Source of the DNA: Ectocarpus siliculosus | Taxonomy: Eukaryota; Sar; Phaeophyceae; Ectocarpales; Ectocarpaceae | DNA length: 64,000 nucleotides | Direction: 5' to 3' | Assembly (NCBI GenBank): GCA_000310025.1 | Contig: FN649726.1 | Coordinates: forward strand, 3,133,070 to 3,197,069 | In this document: positions 21,541-34,300 of the stretch, in pieces | Numbering within the stretch: position 1 is the stretch's first letter | Layout of the letters: every line of letters begins with the position of its first letter | Made by a program: the position numbers and the translations under genes | Notes under the pieces: generated by a model | What the model was told of the DNA's origin: nothing | The model's input: only the letters and a program-made list of their open reading frames with translations | Databases searched by the model: none

Positions 21541-23772
21541 TAAAACAAAAGTCAGCCTTGGTACAAGCGGGCCAAGAAAATGCGAAAGCGATGTCTGGTC
21601 AACGGGGCGCCCTCGATATGTGTGTGTGTTTGTGCATGCGTGCGTGCGTGGTCGATGTTGTTTGGGTGCGTGTGGCCAAGTGTAGTTTGGTGTGGCGCAA
21701 GGTGTTGTCGGTGCGGGAACAGGAGATATAACGAGGGGGGGGTCTTTCTGGTGCGAAATCATCAACGTGGGTTTTCGTTTATTTTGGCTCGCGTTCTATG
21801 GGTCCACGGGACGGGAAGGGGGGGAGAGTGCGGAGGGAATCGAGAGACGCACGTCTGCCAAGCATCGTGAGGCATGCAGACACGGGAACGAGATTTTCTC
21901 TCCTGCGTTCATTCATCTAACCTCTCGTTTTTTACCCGAGTTCGCGGCTCTTGCCTCCAGCAGCTTTTGTAACAGTACTCAGTTTGTAATTTGATTACTT
22001 ACCCTGTCTCCTTTGCGTATAGGACCTACCCACTTTTGGTGCTGTTTTCGGGTGGAGACACCGCAGACAGACAAAAGTATGTCATTTATCGTTGCCCCCG
22101 CGACGACCTTGGTCGACGTCAGCTTTAAGGGTTGTTGGTTACAAATATTGCGTTTTTGAAACCGGGGGCGAGCGGGGGGCGGTGGAGGGGGCGGTGGGCG
22201 AGGGGGGGGCTCGAGAAACCTGGGGAGCTTAAGAAGCCTAGGAGGCTTTCGGAGTTTCTTTTTTTGGAAAGGCAGGAATATCGGAGGGGAGGGTCTTGCG
22301 TGTGGTTTTGCTCTCTCCCTCTCTCTCTCCGCGTAACTATAGCTAACTTGGTGTGATTGCGCCCTTTGGTGGTATGCAGTTTTTATCCGTCGTTCACTTT
22401 GGTCGGTTTTGTCGTCCCAACGCTCTCGGCAAGCAATTACTTGCGCTGCTTCAGCAACACAGGTTTGACAGTCCTGGGTCTCTGCCGTGCCGAAACGAAC
22501 GCTGCACGACCGGACATACTTTGCCATGTGTTGTCTTCTGCTTTGGAAAGGTTTTGGTTTTGTTCTGTTTTTTTGTATTCACTCTACGTATCCGCGCAAC
22601 ACAAAGCTGGAACCCTCTCGTGGGCTCACGCATCACGGCGCTTGCGTGCGCGTTGCTTTGCCTCTCAGTGGCGTGCCGTGAAGCCGTAATGTAGCGTTGT
22701 GCCTAGTCTGTCCGTGGGTGCTACAAGTAAACATTGTCCGTTTTCTCTTCGTCGTGTGAGACTGAAAAAAAGCTGTGGTGGTTTCGGAATGCGGTTGTTT
22801 GTAGATTTCAGAGATGTTGTGCGACTGTCATGTTGCGGTAGGCGGCCCATCCGCCCGACCGCAAGCGCGGCGTCGCGTTCGTTCGTGCCTTGCACTGTCT
22901 TAAATTAACCACCGAAGTCGTGTTCTGTTACAAGCGCACTTGCACCGCGGCGTGGCTTGTGCTCGCTGGCAGGCACAGCCTGTGTGATTGTGACAAGCAA
23001 TCAGTCGAGTTGTTTAGATGACGCGCAAAGGCTAGCGTGTCCTTCTTCGTCAAGGGTGGACCCGTATGTGCTGATTAACCCGCCCAACCGTTCACTGCTG
23101 TGATTCGCAAACGTTCCGGGTCGTTTGAACGCTTGCTCACGAGCGGAAGAATTTGGCGGTACAGGGTCTGCTGGATCGTCGTTATCCTTTGCCCCATTTC
23201 GCGATCGTGTTGAGTTTATCACGTACGACATGTACAAACGTGTGAAAGCGGGGGCGACAACGGCCCTCGTCGGCTCTCTCCCACCCATACGTGGGAATTT
23301 CGAAACGTGATTCGTGTAGACGCATAGCTATTTCCTTCGGCACGTGGTCTCTGCGACAGTGGGTCAACTCTCGTGTCAACGGGTGGAACTACAACCGGTC
23401 GGCTCTATACGTACGTTCAGTGCTTGTTGTCGCCATGGGGTGACTCAAGCGGGTGCATTTCGTCCGGCACCTTGAACATCCACCCATCCCAACACACGTA
23501 GACTAGTTGAATGCCGCTTCCTCCGAGCCCGCCACCGCTCAAGAAAAGCCTGGATCCTCTATTTCCGCCTTGCCATACGATCACATTGGAAATCGTTTGA
23601 ACGTGCACAACAACCCGATGTGCAGTGCAACGACACAGACGCACGCATGCATCATAGAGGAGGGGGGGTATCACTCACGATCCGGAATACAAGGAAAAGA
23701 CGAGGCACATCTCGCGAGGCCGCCGTGGCGTGGCGTGGCGTGGCGTGGCGTGGAGCATGATCAGCCCGATGC

Positions 23773-26700
23773 TCATGAAATACGGCCGCCGGTGTCCTTC
23801 TGCGGCACGGGAACGTACGGCTTGCTCAGCGGCACCGCCGGCCGCTTCCACACAGGCGTTGTGCTTATCCTTCTCCTTCCTAGAGCTCCTTGTTTTCTAT
23901 TTCTGCTGCCGTAAGCAGATGCCGCGACACCGGTAGTGGCCGACGCGCTTGCGCTTCTCGCATATCTCGACGAGAACGAGGGTCGGGTCGGCGACAAGAG
24001 GGGAGGCTTTCTAAGCCTACGACTGACGGTGACCATTTCACCGCTGTCGTCGTCTGGTAGCGGTGGGGCACATGAGGACCCGGAGGCACGTCTTGCGTTT
24101 GTTGGCGATGACGCTAGGTGTGGCTCCAACAAAGCACCGCCGCTCGGAGAGGTGGTGGTAGTGGTGTGCTGGGCGGGGGTGGACCCCTGTTGGTTCGCTT
24201 GGGGCTGGTGATGGGTTGATTTCAAGGCGTCGAGCTCGGCCTTTCGCACGTCCTGGGCACCTCCGCTGTTGCTACATGCACCCTCGAGCGCGTCTTGGAC
24301 TTCTTCGATGTGGTCGGGGTCTACTCGCCGCCAGGTTTTTCTTCGTCTAGACGCGGAAGATGCGACCCCTGGGCCATTGTCTCCAACAACGGTCTCGGCA
24401 ATGGACTGCTGGTAGGGGTTCGTTCAAGGGACTTTTGTCAAACACGGTGGGGATATGTATGCGCGTCCGTAAATCATGCTATTTTACTTGAAAATAGTAC
24501 CTGGTGTACCGCCAGATAGCCTAAACGCCAGACGTTGAGCATGCTAGCGTTTGAAGGATGCACGGAATACCATAGCGGCAACTTTGTACGCACACAGCAT
24601 GTGAGGACCGTGATGCCAGGTTCTAACAAAATATACCTGGAGACGTTCAGCGTCCTGCGATTGAATTCACAACGCCACGGCTGTTTTGAGGCCTCACAGC
24701 ACTCACTCACCGCCGAGTCCGTGATGCTAAAAAACGACCGAGCGGAGTGCACCGCGGGCACAGGAGCGGGGAGCACTGTGGCCACAGGACTGGTGCCTTT
24801 GTATCTCTCCCCGGCCTCGTACATCCGCATCATCTCGACCCTCTCGTCTTCCTGCCGCTGTAGGGCCAACTCTCGCCGCCGCTCTTCCCGGCGTATCCTC
24901 GCGTACGTTTCGTTTCGCACGCGCCTCTCTCGCTCGTCGGCTTGGGCCTCGTCGTACGCGAGGACTGCCGCGACTCTCTCCCGCTTGGCCTCGGCTTCAG
25001 CCTGCCGCACTAGCCCCAGCTGTCGCTCCCGCTGTTTCTTTTCGGCGGCCACTATGCTGCCCCGGGCCGCAGCCGCTGACCTCAAGGCATGTGCCTTTCG
25101 TGCCGCTTCGGCCTCCCTCGTCTGTCTCTCTCCTTCGGACCTTGCCTCGGCCTCCTGTTTCTGGCTCTTCGCCTTTTGTATCTGGGAAGCTGCTCTTGCT
25201 AGCGCCGCGCGGCGGGATGCCTTGAGCCGCTCGATGTCCGCCACGGTTGGGGGTTTCTTCGCCGACTTGGATGCCACAAGGGAAGCCACCAGGAGCGCAA
25301 TTCAAGAGCGGCGATGGAATGAGGGTATGTAAGAGCAGCGGTCCTGTACAACTCAGTCTCACGCCACAAAAGCCGTCGTGCACACATGCTGGTCAAACGA
25401 TGAGTGATTGCGAGGAACCTGTCTCCCTTTGAATCTGGGTTACGTTTCCACGGTTCTCCCAACCACGTAACCGCAATCGCAAAGCTTGTGTGACGGTGTT
25501 GTTCTACTACGGGCAAAGAGCACAAGGGCACGGCACTCGGGTGGCGTAACTCGTGCATACCTCGAGGGCTCCCGCTTTTCGTTCCTCCTCGGCGGTCTTT
25601 CGCTTTTGCATCGACAGGGCCCTGCGCCGGGCGCGTCTCTGCGCTTCGAGCACGACGGCAGAACTCATGCCGCTTTTGTCCTTGGGTCGCGACATAACAA
25701 ACACGTCCAGCTCTCGCTCCATGCCGGCGGAAAACGGGCTCGGTGGCCCTGTTGTTCTCGATGGTGGCGCCCTATCTCCAGCCGACATCGTCACGGCTGG
25801 CTTTGGCGTTTCTCCAACGGACCCGAACGGGGCCGGAGCCATTGTCGCGCTCTGCGGAGGAGGCACGGGAGTGAACGAACATTCTACCTGTGGCGCCGAG
25901 AGAGAGAGAACCGAATGGTGATGTAAGTGCAGAGTGTGTCAATATACACACCGGGTTGTGTCCGATGGGCATCGTTTTTGTGTAGGAATACACGGAGAGA
26001 GTGATGATGATGACAGCTACCGACGTCGTGAAAGGAATCGCTACCGAAATCTTTCGGCGTCTCCTCACTTTCTTTTCGACCCGCACGTACCTTGCTCGGT
26101 GCTAGCGCCGCAGCGCACGGCGCTTCTTCTTTTCCACTTTCACCTAGTGCAGCGACTCTGCCGGTCTGTCCAGTAGCGCTATCCTTCACATGCGTAGTAG
26201 CAGTCATGACTTTTTTCTTCCGCGCCTTCTTTCGGAGGTACAACATGCACTCCATGTTTGTCTCGCCGGCGAAATCGCGATCGAGCGACACGCAAAAGCC
26301 CCCCCCCGGGTCTATGTCGGCCGGAACAACGCTGTAGAAGCCGCCGTCGATACACACCTCCACCTCTCGCGTCAGGGCCCGGCGATTAGTCTGGGGTGGC
26401 GCGGATATTCGGTTTGACCCACAGACCACGGACACGGGCCCCAGGCGCCGCCACCCTTCTCCTCGCGGCGGTGGGATGTCCGAAGGCAGTCGTGCGCAGA
26501 TGTCTGGCGGCTCTTTGACCGGGGTGTTTTTTTTTTTTTGCCTCGGAGGTCGGTCTGGGTTTCCGTGAATGGCGGCTATGCGGCGGCTGGCCTCGATCGT
26601 GGCTTTTTGTACGTCATCCGCGGCCGCGCACAGAGCGCGAGCCCTATCTATGAGACTTAGACTACCTAGCTCCAGCGCTCCGTCGCCATCGCCCGAAGGC

Positions 26701-27131
26701 AAGGGGGTATGCTGTCGAGGAAAAGCATTGAGTGGAGGTGAAGTGGAGGGCGTTGCAAGATGAACTAGAGCACTTTAGTTGGGTGGCAACGCGTGGCAAA
26801 GCGACGGCCATGTGGTGGTCCTGGGGAGACGAAACAAACCTCCAGAGAGGCACGGTAGACGTCTCGTGCAGTAGGTGCCGGCACGATGAGAGTTCACTTC
26901 ATCATTGATAAGCGAACGCGATGAGACGCCGATTAGTTATCGTCTTACATGGACTCATTCCCGTTCCCTCGATACCCTTTCATTCTGACAAGCTACCAAA
27001 ATTGCGAATATCGCGGTCCCACACCAATGACCAAGAGGAAGAGGGGGGTACTGGACAAAAGCATGTACCAGTATGTGGTGTGTCGTTGGATGAGAAGCGC
27101 GACGACAACAACAACGACGACGACGACGACG

Positions 27132-27183
<52 letters not shown>

Positions 27184-27680
27184 CCAGTAGTAGACTCAAT
27201 GTCAACAAGTGTATCGATCAACGGGTGTCGTCACGTATCGCTTCTTGCTCTGTTGTACTGTAGTAGAAGGCAAACGCCCCGAGAAGCGTAGGCTACATGT
27301 AGTCTTTGTAGTGTAGGTCAGACTGTAATGGCAATGATAATCAATCTGAGGCCCTTCAGTATTAGCGCTAGAAAACTGCTACTACGCTACCGCTACAACT
27401 GCCGTTGAATAAACGCTGATCAACCGTTCATGTGTCAATGACGTTTTGAACAAGGCGTGAGAAACAGCTCAGAGTCCAACCTATGATGTACGATCTCCCC
27501 ATCCCCCTCGAATACAGCGGCACGAATGACGTGTGGTCTGGATCTAGGGGGCTTGACCCTAGAAAATATATGCAGCCGTACGCTTATACCCACCGGCTTT
27601 CTCCGCGGGGCATGGGGAGGAGACGAGGAGGACGACGGAGGAGGTGAAGGCGGTTCCAGTGCTTGCTGCGTTGGCTGCAT
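23773..27680 (-). CDS. Coiled-coil protein of unknown function
   Basis: Five exons on the minus strand: 27680-27594, 26711-26091, 25887-25561, 25265-24711 and 24408-23773, all joined in phase 0, giving 741 residues. I do not recognise the family. Exon 2 has a possible folded segment (EVEVCIDGGFYSVVPADIDP, about residues 150-200). Exons 3-4 carry a long, highly charged Arg/Glu/Ala/Gln stretch (about 310-480) typical of a coiled coil. The C terminus is Ser/Arg/Pro-rich and ends ISTTPVWKRP...GGRIS. Such proteins are often cytoskeletal or flagellar, but nothing here proves that. Exon 1 (29 codons) is the weakest part: it rests on a good ATG, a CCG|GTGGGT donor and matching phase across an 882-bp intron. 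The last four exons are well supported by splice consensus and frame continuity. Confidence 0.6.
27101..27184 (+). repeat. GAC/AAC trinucleotide microsatellite
   Basis: GAC and AAC units, ending as pure AAC, lie within intron 1 of the coiled-coil gene. The Asn/Asp and Cys homopolymer open frames here are products of this repeat. Its flanks do not match the SINE-like element, which also ends in AAC. Confidence 0.9.
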
Positions 27681-28306
27681 TTCCACCTCTAAGTTTGCAC
27701 CGCATCGCCGATGAACGGAAAAGACCCTGCGGATGCGGGTTGTTGCATGCGGAGCGCACCGGCGCCAATGGTGTGCAGTCAAGACTCTAGACTACTCCTG
27801 TAAGTCTTGGAGAGAGTTGCCGCCGTGATTCAAGCGTGGAGCGATGCCTCCTTGTTCTGCATCTAGAGCAGTCTAGACAACAAGTAAATGGCTATGATGC
27901 CCCTCGTTGAGTAGCAGGTAAAGGAAACATGAAAGGGTTCAAGATAAACAAGACGAAAGTAGCTTCTCTCGCTGTCAGGGCGGTGTCTCTGTGTCCCTCT
28001 TCGTCACTCCTTATTGGACGCATGATGTGAAACGGAATCCGAAGAAGCAGCAGTTCCACCGCATATTGACCTGATTTTATATCCGGTGAGCGGTGCACCG
28101 ACGCGTTCCTACACCACAGCCTGCGTTCGGCTTCGGTGTTGACGCTCGACCCGGCCCTTCTTTGCAGCTGATTTCAACCCATTGGTCCCCCACCATCGCC
28201 GCCACCCCACCGCTGCTCCGTCGCCAACCGCCAACCGCCAACCGCCGCCCTCACGAGAATCCTGGATCTGAGAACAATTTCTCCGCACATCTTCCGACTA
28301 CTGTAC
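27681..28306. promoter_or_regulatory. Divergent intergenic region
   Basis: About 630 bp between the start of the coiled-coil gene (minus) and the first ATG of the glycosyltransferase gene (plus). Both promoters, and possibly a first exon of the glycosyltransferase gene, should lie here. No defined element is recognisable. Confidence 0.35.
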
Positions 28307-31300
28307 ATGCGGGTACATCCGCTGCGGCTGTTGTGGAGCGAAGTCCTTGGACTCGAACGAGTTGAACGAAGTGGGTGCCCCAGCACGCTACTGTCAGTGG
28401 TAACCCATCTTTCCGATGATCGTTTCCATCAGCTGAAAGGGTTGTGCCTCGCCCTCACGGACGGCGACGACGGCACCGTCAAGAGTAATTCCGCCGCATC
28501 GGCAGTGTCCACGATATGTGTCGCCGTCTTTGTTCAGGACAAAACCGCATCTACTCGGGTTCGCCATGCGATTCATGCCCTCCCTGGGTTGGACCAGCTG
28601 ATCGTACGCGTGCAGTGCTTTACTAGCAGAGGCCCGTCGAAGGCATCCTGGTACCCCATCAACCAACTGAGGAACCGAGCTCTGGCCCAGGCGGACACCG
28701 ACCTTGTGTTGATTTGTGATGTGGACTTTCGCCCGTGCCGGCGCCTAGCTCACCTGCTTCGTGCATCTGGGGAGATTAAATCTATTTTTAAGCGCGTATC
28801 CTGCCGACTGAACTGCGTCGTGTTGCCAGCTTTCGAGGTGTCCGCCGCCCGCGACGACGACGACGATGGTGTTAGCAATGAAGAGGCGGCACAAAGAGCA
28901 GCCATTGAAATGCCCGAGAAGTCGTGGTGGTTGAAGACTCTAGCCTGTAAGCAGGAATTGCTAAAACAGTGGGAACAGGGCCGCGTGGTTCCGTTCGCAA
29001 GCCGAGTGTGGGCTCAAGGACATCGCGCCACGAACTTCGACAGGTGGAAGGCAGCCACCGACTTGTCCGGTTGGTACGAAGTCGCCTATGAGGAAGGCTT
29101 CGAGCCGTTCGTTATCATGAATCGGCTGCTTGTTCCTGCATTTGACGAACGATTTGAGGGCTACGGAAGGAACAAGGTGTGCCACTGTGCAATACAACCA
29201 CATTTCTAAAGTTTCTTGAAAATTCTTCGTTGCAACGATCGTGGTGATTCAAACTCAACTAAGCGCTACCCTCTCGTTGCTGCCCCACCGCTTATAGTAT
29301 GTGGACCCCTATAATCCTTGTTCGCGTCCTCTGCTGGTGGATACTATCCAGGTGATCTTCTTCTATCGACTCCACAGCCTTGGCTTTTCGTTCACAGTGG
29401 AGCATGGTCTGTTCCTCGTGCATGCCCCCCATGAGCGTTCAGAGTCGTGGCACAGAACGTTCGATCGCAGAACGTTCGATCGTGAAGCTGTTGCTGAACT
29501 CTCGTTGCCCGCCAAGGGGTATCACTCCGAGCGTTTTGCCGCTATTCTCGAGCAGTATAAAGTGGCGAAGGAAGAGGTCAACGCGGAAGCTTTGCAGAGA
29601 AGACACCCCCCGCGAGGTGGCAGCACCAAGAGAAGGTTTCCTTTGGGGTTGAGAAAGAACCAGTTGGGACATTGGCCGGTGGGGGCAGGGCCGAAGCTCG
29701 GCAAGTGCAATGTTGGGGTGGCAAGAACGGCCTGCACAGACGCCCTCCGAGACGCCATGCGTCACGCTCTTTGGGCCAGCCTGCACGCGCTTTGGTACGA
29801 GTACCATCCAAAAAGAATCGACGTTGTCGCAAGGTGAGACACCCCGATGTTCGCGTTGTTTGGGAAATGTCACGGCGTGGCGGGTGTGCTGGGATTGTGT
29901 ACGATGGCTATTTCGACGAGATTAGCTACCCCCAGGGCGCGGGGATCTTGACTGTGTCGATAGTCGCCCTTCCTTGCGCTCTGCCGGGCATCCTGCCCGC
30001 GCCCCTTGGTTTGGCACAAACCACCAACCTGTTTGTTTGTGTTGCCTCACCTCGGTTACCCTCGCCGCAGGCTTGAGAGCCGTCACCGCCGCGCTGAATC
30101 CGACATCACCATCTTTACGCAGTGCTCGCTCTCCCGGCTGAACCGCCTCGAGCGAATGTGCGATCTCTGGACAGGCGTGGTTTCGGCGGCCATAATCAAT
30201 GGTGGAGGGGGCCATGTGGACCAACGCATGCGACGGAAGGTTTCGGCCCTTCATCGCAGGGTAGAGTCCACGGGGAAATGCCGCCTGGATATATGCCTGT
30301 GCCAGCCCGCCCCTGGTCTTGCTGCGAGAGATGGTCTCTACCCCGTAAATTCGCTCCGGAACGCCGCCCTCCGCGCATCAAGAACCGACTTGGTCTTGTC
30401 AGTGGTGAGTAAGTAGCAAGCTCTCCGACCTTACATAGGCAGCTTTCGGTGTTGCTCTGTCGAAGGTTAGGCTACACTGATGATCACATTCGCGGTACCA
30501 TGCAACCTTAACCTTCAACGGTACGACTCCGTGTTTTTGGAAAAGCTCCTGGCCCCGCGTGTCGTGCATCGAATCTCAGGACGTCGACGCCATGCCCATG
30601 CGGGGTCTCCACGAGGTCGTCAGCCGTCCCCCGGTGTACGCGCGACTCCTTGAAATGTGCCGAGGAGGAAGGCCTCCCACTCACGCAGCCCCTGCATTCC
30701 CCGCGGCCTCTTGTTCGGGGGCGGACACAGAGGCGGCGACCTTGGACACGCATCCACCAACGTTTTTGGTTGTGCCTGCGCTAGAATTCGTGGGTGCAAG
30801 CTCGCCGGACGACCCGCGCATCCGCACTCTTCTGCAGGAAGCCGACAACAAGCGGAAGGCCGCTGACCTCGTCGTGGCCGGGGACCTGCAGGCCTTCCAT
30901 GCTGAGTGTTTCCCCGAGGGCCACCGACAGACCAATCTCGATCGGTGGACAACACTCCCAGTAGATGCGACTCCGTACGAGGTGAAAAACAAGTAAAGAC
31001 AACCCGCTGTTCTGTTCCGGTGGTTGTTCTTTCCTCAAGTGGTAGTTTTGGGGGAAAAAGCACCACCGTTGTGTAATCGAACTGTAACACGTTGTTTAAC
31101 TGCAATTATTTTCCATAGGTGATGTACGCAGAAGGCTACGAGCCATACGGCCTCTTTTTCCGCCGCCACGCCCCGCCGTTTGACGAGAGGTTTCGAGGGT
31201 TTGGACTGGACAAGGTATGCGCCAAGATTAGACTCAATCACAGTCGTACGTCTCGAGTTCGTTTTACAGCTAGAAAGGTTTACAGAACAGAACAAAGTCG

Positions 31301-34300
31301 TCTCTTATGACGATGGGGCTGCAGTTGCACACTGCGTAGCTCCTGAGGCGCGGAGAGCCCCGTCCGGCCGCGAGTGACTGTTTCCACGGGCCCTCCTCAA
31401 CTACGAACGAAACATTATACGTGATTGTTAAACAGACCACAACTACAAGTCGGCTCACCTTTACGTCTGAGTACCGTTCTCTCGCGCCGTGGATCCTGTC
31501 TGTATCCAGGCGACATGGCCGTAGGTGGCAATACAATGGGATGGACGATATGTCTAACGGAATTCGTTTGGTGGTGACTTGACGTGATGAACGAGAAAAA
31601 CAGTTTCAAACAAATCACACGGCACACAGTGCAACGTTAAGTCAGGAAGGGCGGCTTCGTCATTTCTTTGCGATGTTTGGCGTGACGAGACGGGCACCGG
31701 GTTCGACAAAGCCTCCCGCGATAGCAAGGCAATTGTGTCTCCAGGCCTTGGATGCAGCGTCGATTCTCCTCCAAACTCCTCTTTGAAGCAGACGGCGAAG
31801 CGTCCAACCGCTTCGACTTGCCGCTTCCATGTCTTTTGTGCAGCATCACGGGGCATCACGACCCGTCATGACCTCGTTGCTCGAAATGTGTAGATACATG
31901 CTCCTCGACATCCCGCTCAGTGCAAGCAAAGCTGGAGGCACCTCCAGACGCTATGGAGCTCCAACCAAGATCTACCCTCCACATTCTTCGTCGCGGCTGA
32001 TCTTCGACCTCCCTCGCGATGATGACGACGCGGCGGTAACGACGCAGGTGTCCCACTGCTGGCACCTTCACCGCCTCGGGTGGACGTTTCGCGCGCTGCC
32101 GGTGGCGTACCTCATCGACCTGCCGCACCCTGCGACCGACCACAGAAGGGCCCACCGGACTGCGCCCAACTTTCGGGCCTCCGTGGACGGACTGTTCCAG
32201 CGTTTCTGCACCGAGGTCGACCGTTCCCTCGCCGCCAGTTCGTCCTTGCTCTCTCCATCTGCCCGCGCCCCCACCGCAAACGTTTGGGGGGCTACGTACT
32301 ACCAAGAGACTCAGCTTGAGGGCCTCCAGCGTCGAGATTACGAGGTGTTGGCGGGGCTGTCTCTCTTGGCGTGGGGTGACGCTTGGGCAGCCGGTCGAGC
32401 CTACCAAGGCGGCGGCGGCGGCGGTGGCGGCGGCAGCAGACTCCGAGTCACTTGCGGGGGAGGCTGGAAGCTCAAGGGGAGCATGGGCGCTTGGGAAGGA
32501 CTGCGGGCCAGGGATGCGTGCAGCAAAGACGGTGACGACCCGGCAACCGAACCGGGTTCGTGTGGCGCTATCCTCGGCGATCGTGATCGAGTCGCCATTC
32601 CGCCACGAATGGTCGGTGGCTGGGTACACGTTTGCATCGAGGGGCAACAGCAAGGAGATGCGGGGGCTGGCGGTGACAGTAGCTCGTCTGGACTGCATGG
32701 ACGATCTGTCATCCGACCCCGTACCCTGCACGGGGTGGTGCGGTACTGGGTTCACCCACGGTGGAATCCAAAGAAGAGCCCGCGGGGGAAACTTCCCGGG
32801 CTGGGAATGTCGGGGGACGTGCGATTTTTCGTGCGCTGGCGCGAAGGATCCATCGGTTTCTGCTCGCTGATGGTGCTGGGGCGACCATTGAAAGAGGTCT
32901 GCGAGGTGCGTACATGCTCGAAAAGGCGAGACTCCCGTTTCCTTACCGCCACTCTCTCGGATGAACCATACTCTCCTCACCATAGGCCACTTTCGAAGAT
33001 GGGCGAGCCAGGGCTTATCGGTCTACCAGAGAAAACGAAAAAATGTTTGTTTGCTTGGAGCGGCTCTTGCGGCTCCGAGCTCCCCCAAACGAACACACAA
33101 GGTAGTGATTCAAGTCGGCACTCCACCCTCGCCCCCCGTTCCTCCCGACGCACAGGTGCACGTGATTCACCAAGTCCCGTTCTCACTAGAGCACGGAAAA
33201 ACGACCGCGATACAGCTCGAGGCGGACATGCGGCGTACGCCGGGCAACGGGGGCGCGCTCTCGTTCCGAGCGTGGGCAAACGGGAGCGTGGTCTACGAGG
33301 CTCGTGTTTACGCCGGCGACGTGGCCGTTTCGGGTGATAACGAGAAGGGGATGTGGGTCGAGGACGCCTTACTTCATGTTCTCGCCGCCTCTGTTGGTGA
33401 CGGTGGGGACAAACGAGAGAGGGAGAGAGGAGGGGCCGCCGATGCGGAGCATGTGCTCATCGGCGGATTGGAAGTCTGGGGGAAGCACCCCACTCGTGAA
33501 GCAGAAGAGGGGGGGTTGGAACCAGACACTACCCTTCTTGCTGCTCAAGGCAGAAAATACACCAGAGAGGGGCTCGTTGCTCAAGACGATGCCATGGCGA
33601 GGTCTACAATGGCGGGAAAGCTGCGCTTTGTGTTTGTGGCAAGGTAAATGCAAAGCACCGAATTCGCGCGCAGATCAATGAAGTGTTTGGAATCTGTGTC
33701 CTGGGTTACATGTCGCCTGTCAATCTGTACCGATGTTTGCCCCCGATTCAGTTGTACTTGTGTGCACCAGGAAGCACTTGTCTCGCTCAGAAACGACGGA
33801 CAGATATACACAAGTCTTTTCGCACCGCCTGTTCTATCATCGTGGCGCAGTACGGGAAGGTGTGGGACACACTACCTGTCTCAATTGTTGGGAACATCTC
33901 CCTGTGTCGAAGCGCTTCACGAGGCTTCTCCTGACCTCAGCGGGCGGCATAACCTTCTGGCGGCGGCAACCGATCCAGAAAAGAGCTACGAGAAACGCCG
34001 CCACAAAGCCGAGGAAATCTTGCGATCGGCACGGCACCACCTGTCGGACAGGGGCATCGGAACCCTGACGTACGTCGAGACGTCACACCTGTTCCTGAAG
34101 ACGTTTTCGGACGTCGTTATGGTAAGCCAGTTTTCGAAGCTCCTATGACACGCGCGAATGTAAAGCGTGCGAGAAGACCTGCGGAATTTGGAACCGTGGA
34201 AGTGTTTTTTCTCAAGACCTTCTCGTCATCAGAACGCGTCACGGTGGACAAGTAGACTGCGCACCATAGAGCAGCTACAGTACTCTATTCAGCAACCCTC

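Larger units (their letters stand above)
20087..23772. other. Convergent intergenic region, no well-supported gene
   Basis: About 3.7 kb between the 3' ends of two convergent genes. It contains a possible cysteine-rich exon (21170-21354), a GT-rich intron-type repeat (21483-21540) and a TGGCG pentanucleotide run (23727-23757). Together the first two hint at an unrecognised gene, but I cannot assemble one. Confidence 0.45.

Noticed and set aside
26921-27263. Asn/Asp, Thr, Cys or Val homopolymer open frames
   Set aside because: They are translations of the GAC/AAC microsatellite in all frames.
31829-32047. 5' extension of glycosyltransferase exon 6, containing SRPVMTSLLEMCR
   Set aside because: It resembles part of exon 4 only weakly, and GT49 continuity goes from GYG/GFG..DK in exon 5 directly to VSHCWHLHRLGW at 32048.
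33648-34148. Separate sulfotransferase gene starting at the ATG at 33648
   Set aside because: The ATG directly follows the unspliced stop, leaves no promoter space, and the preceding 34 residues have no family character; a 108-bp phase-2 intron joins the halves cleanly.
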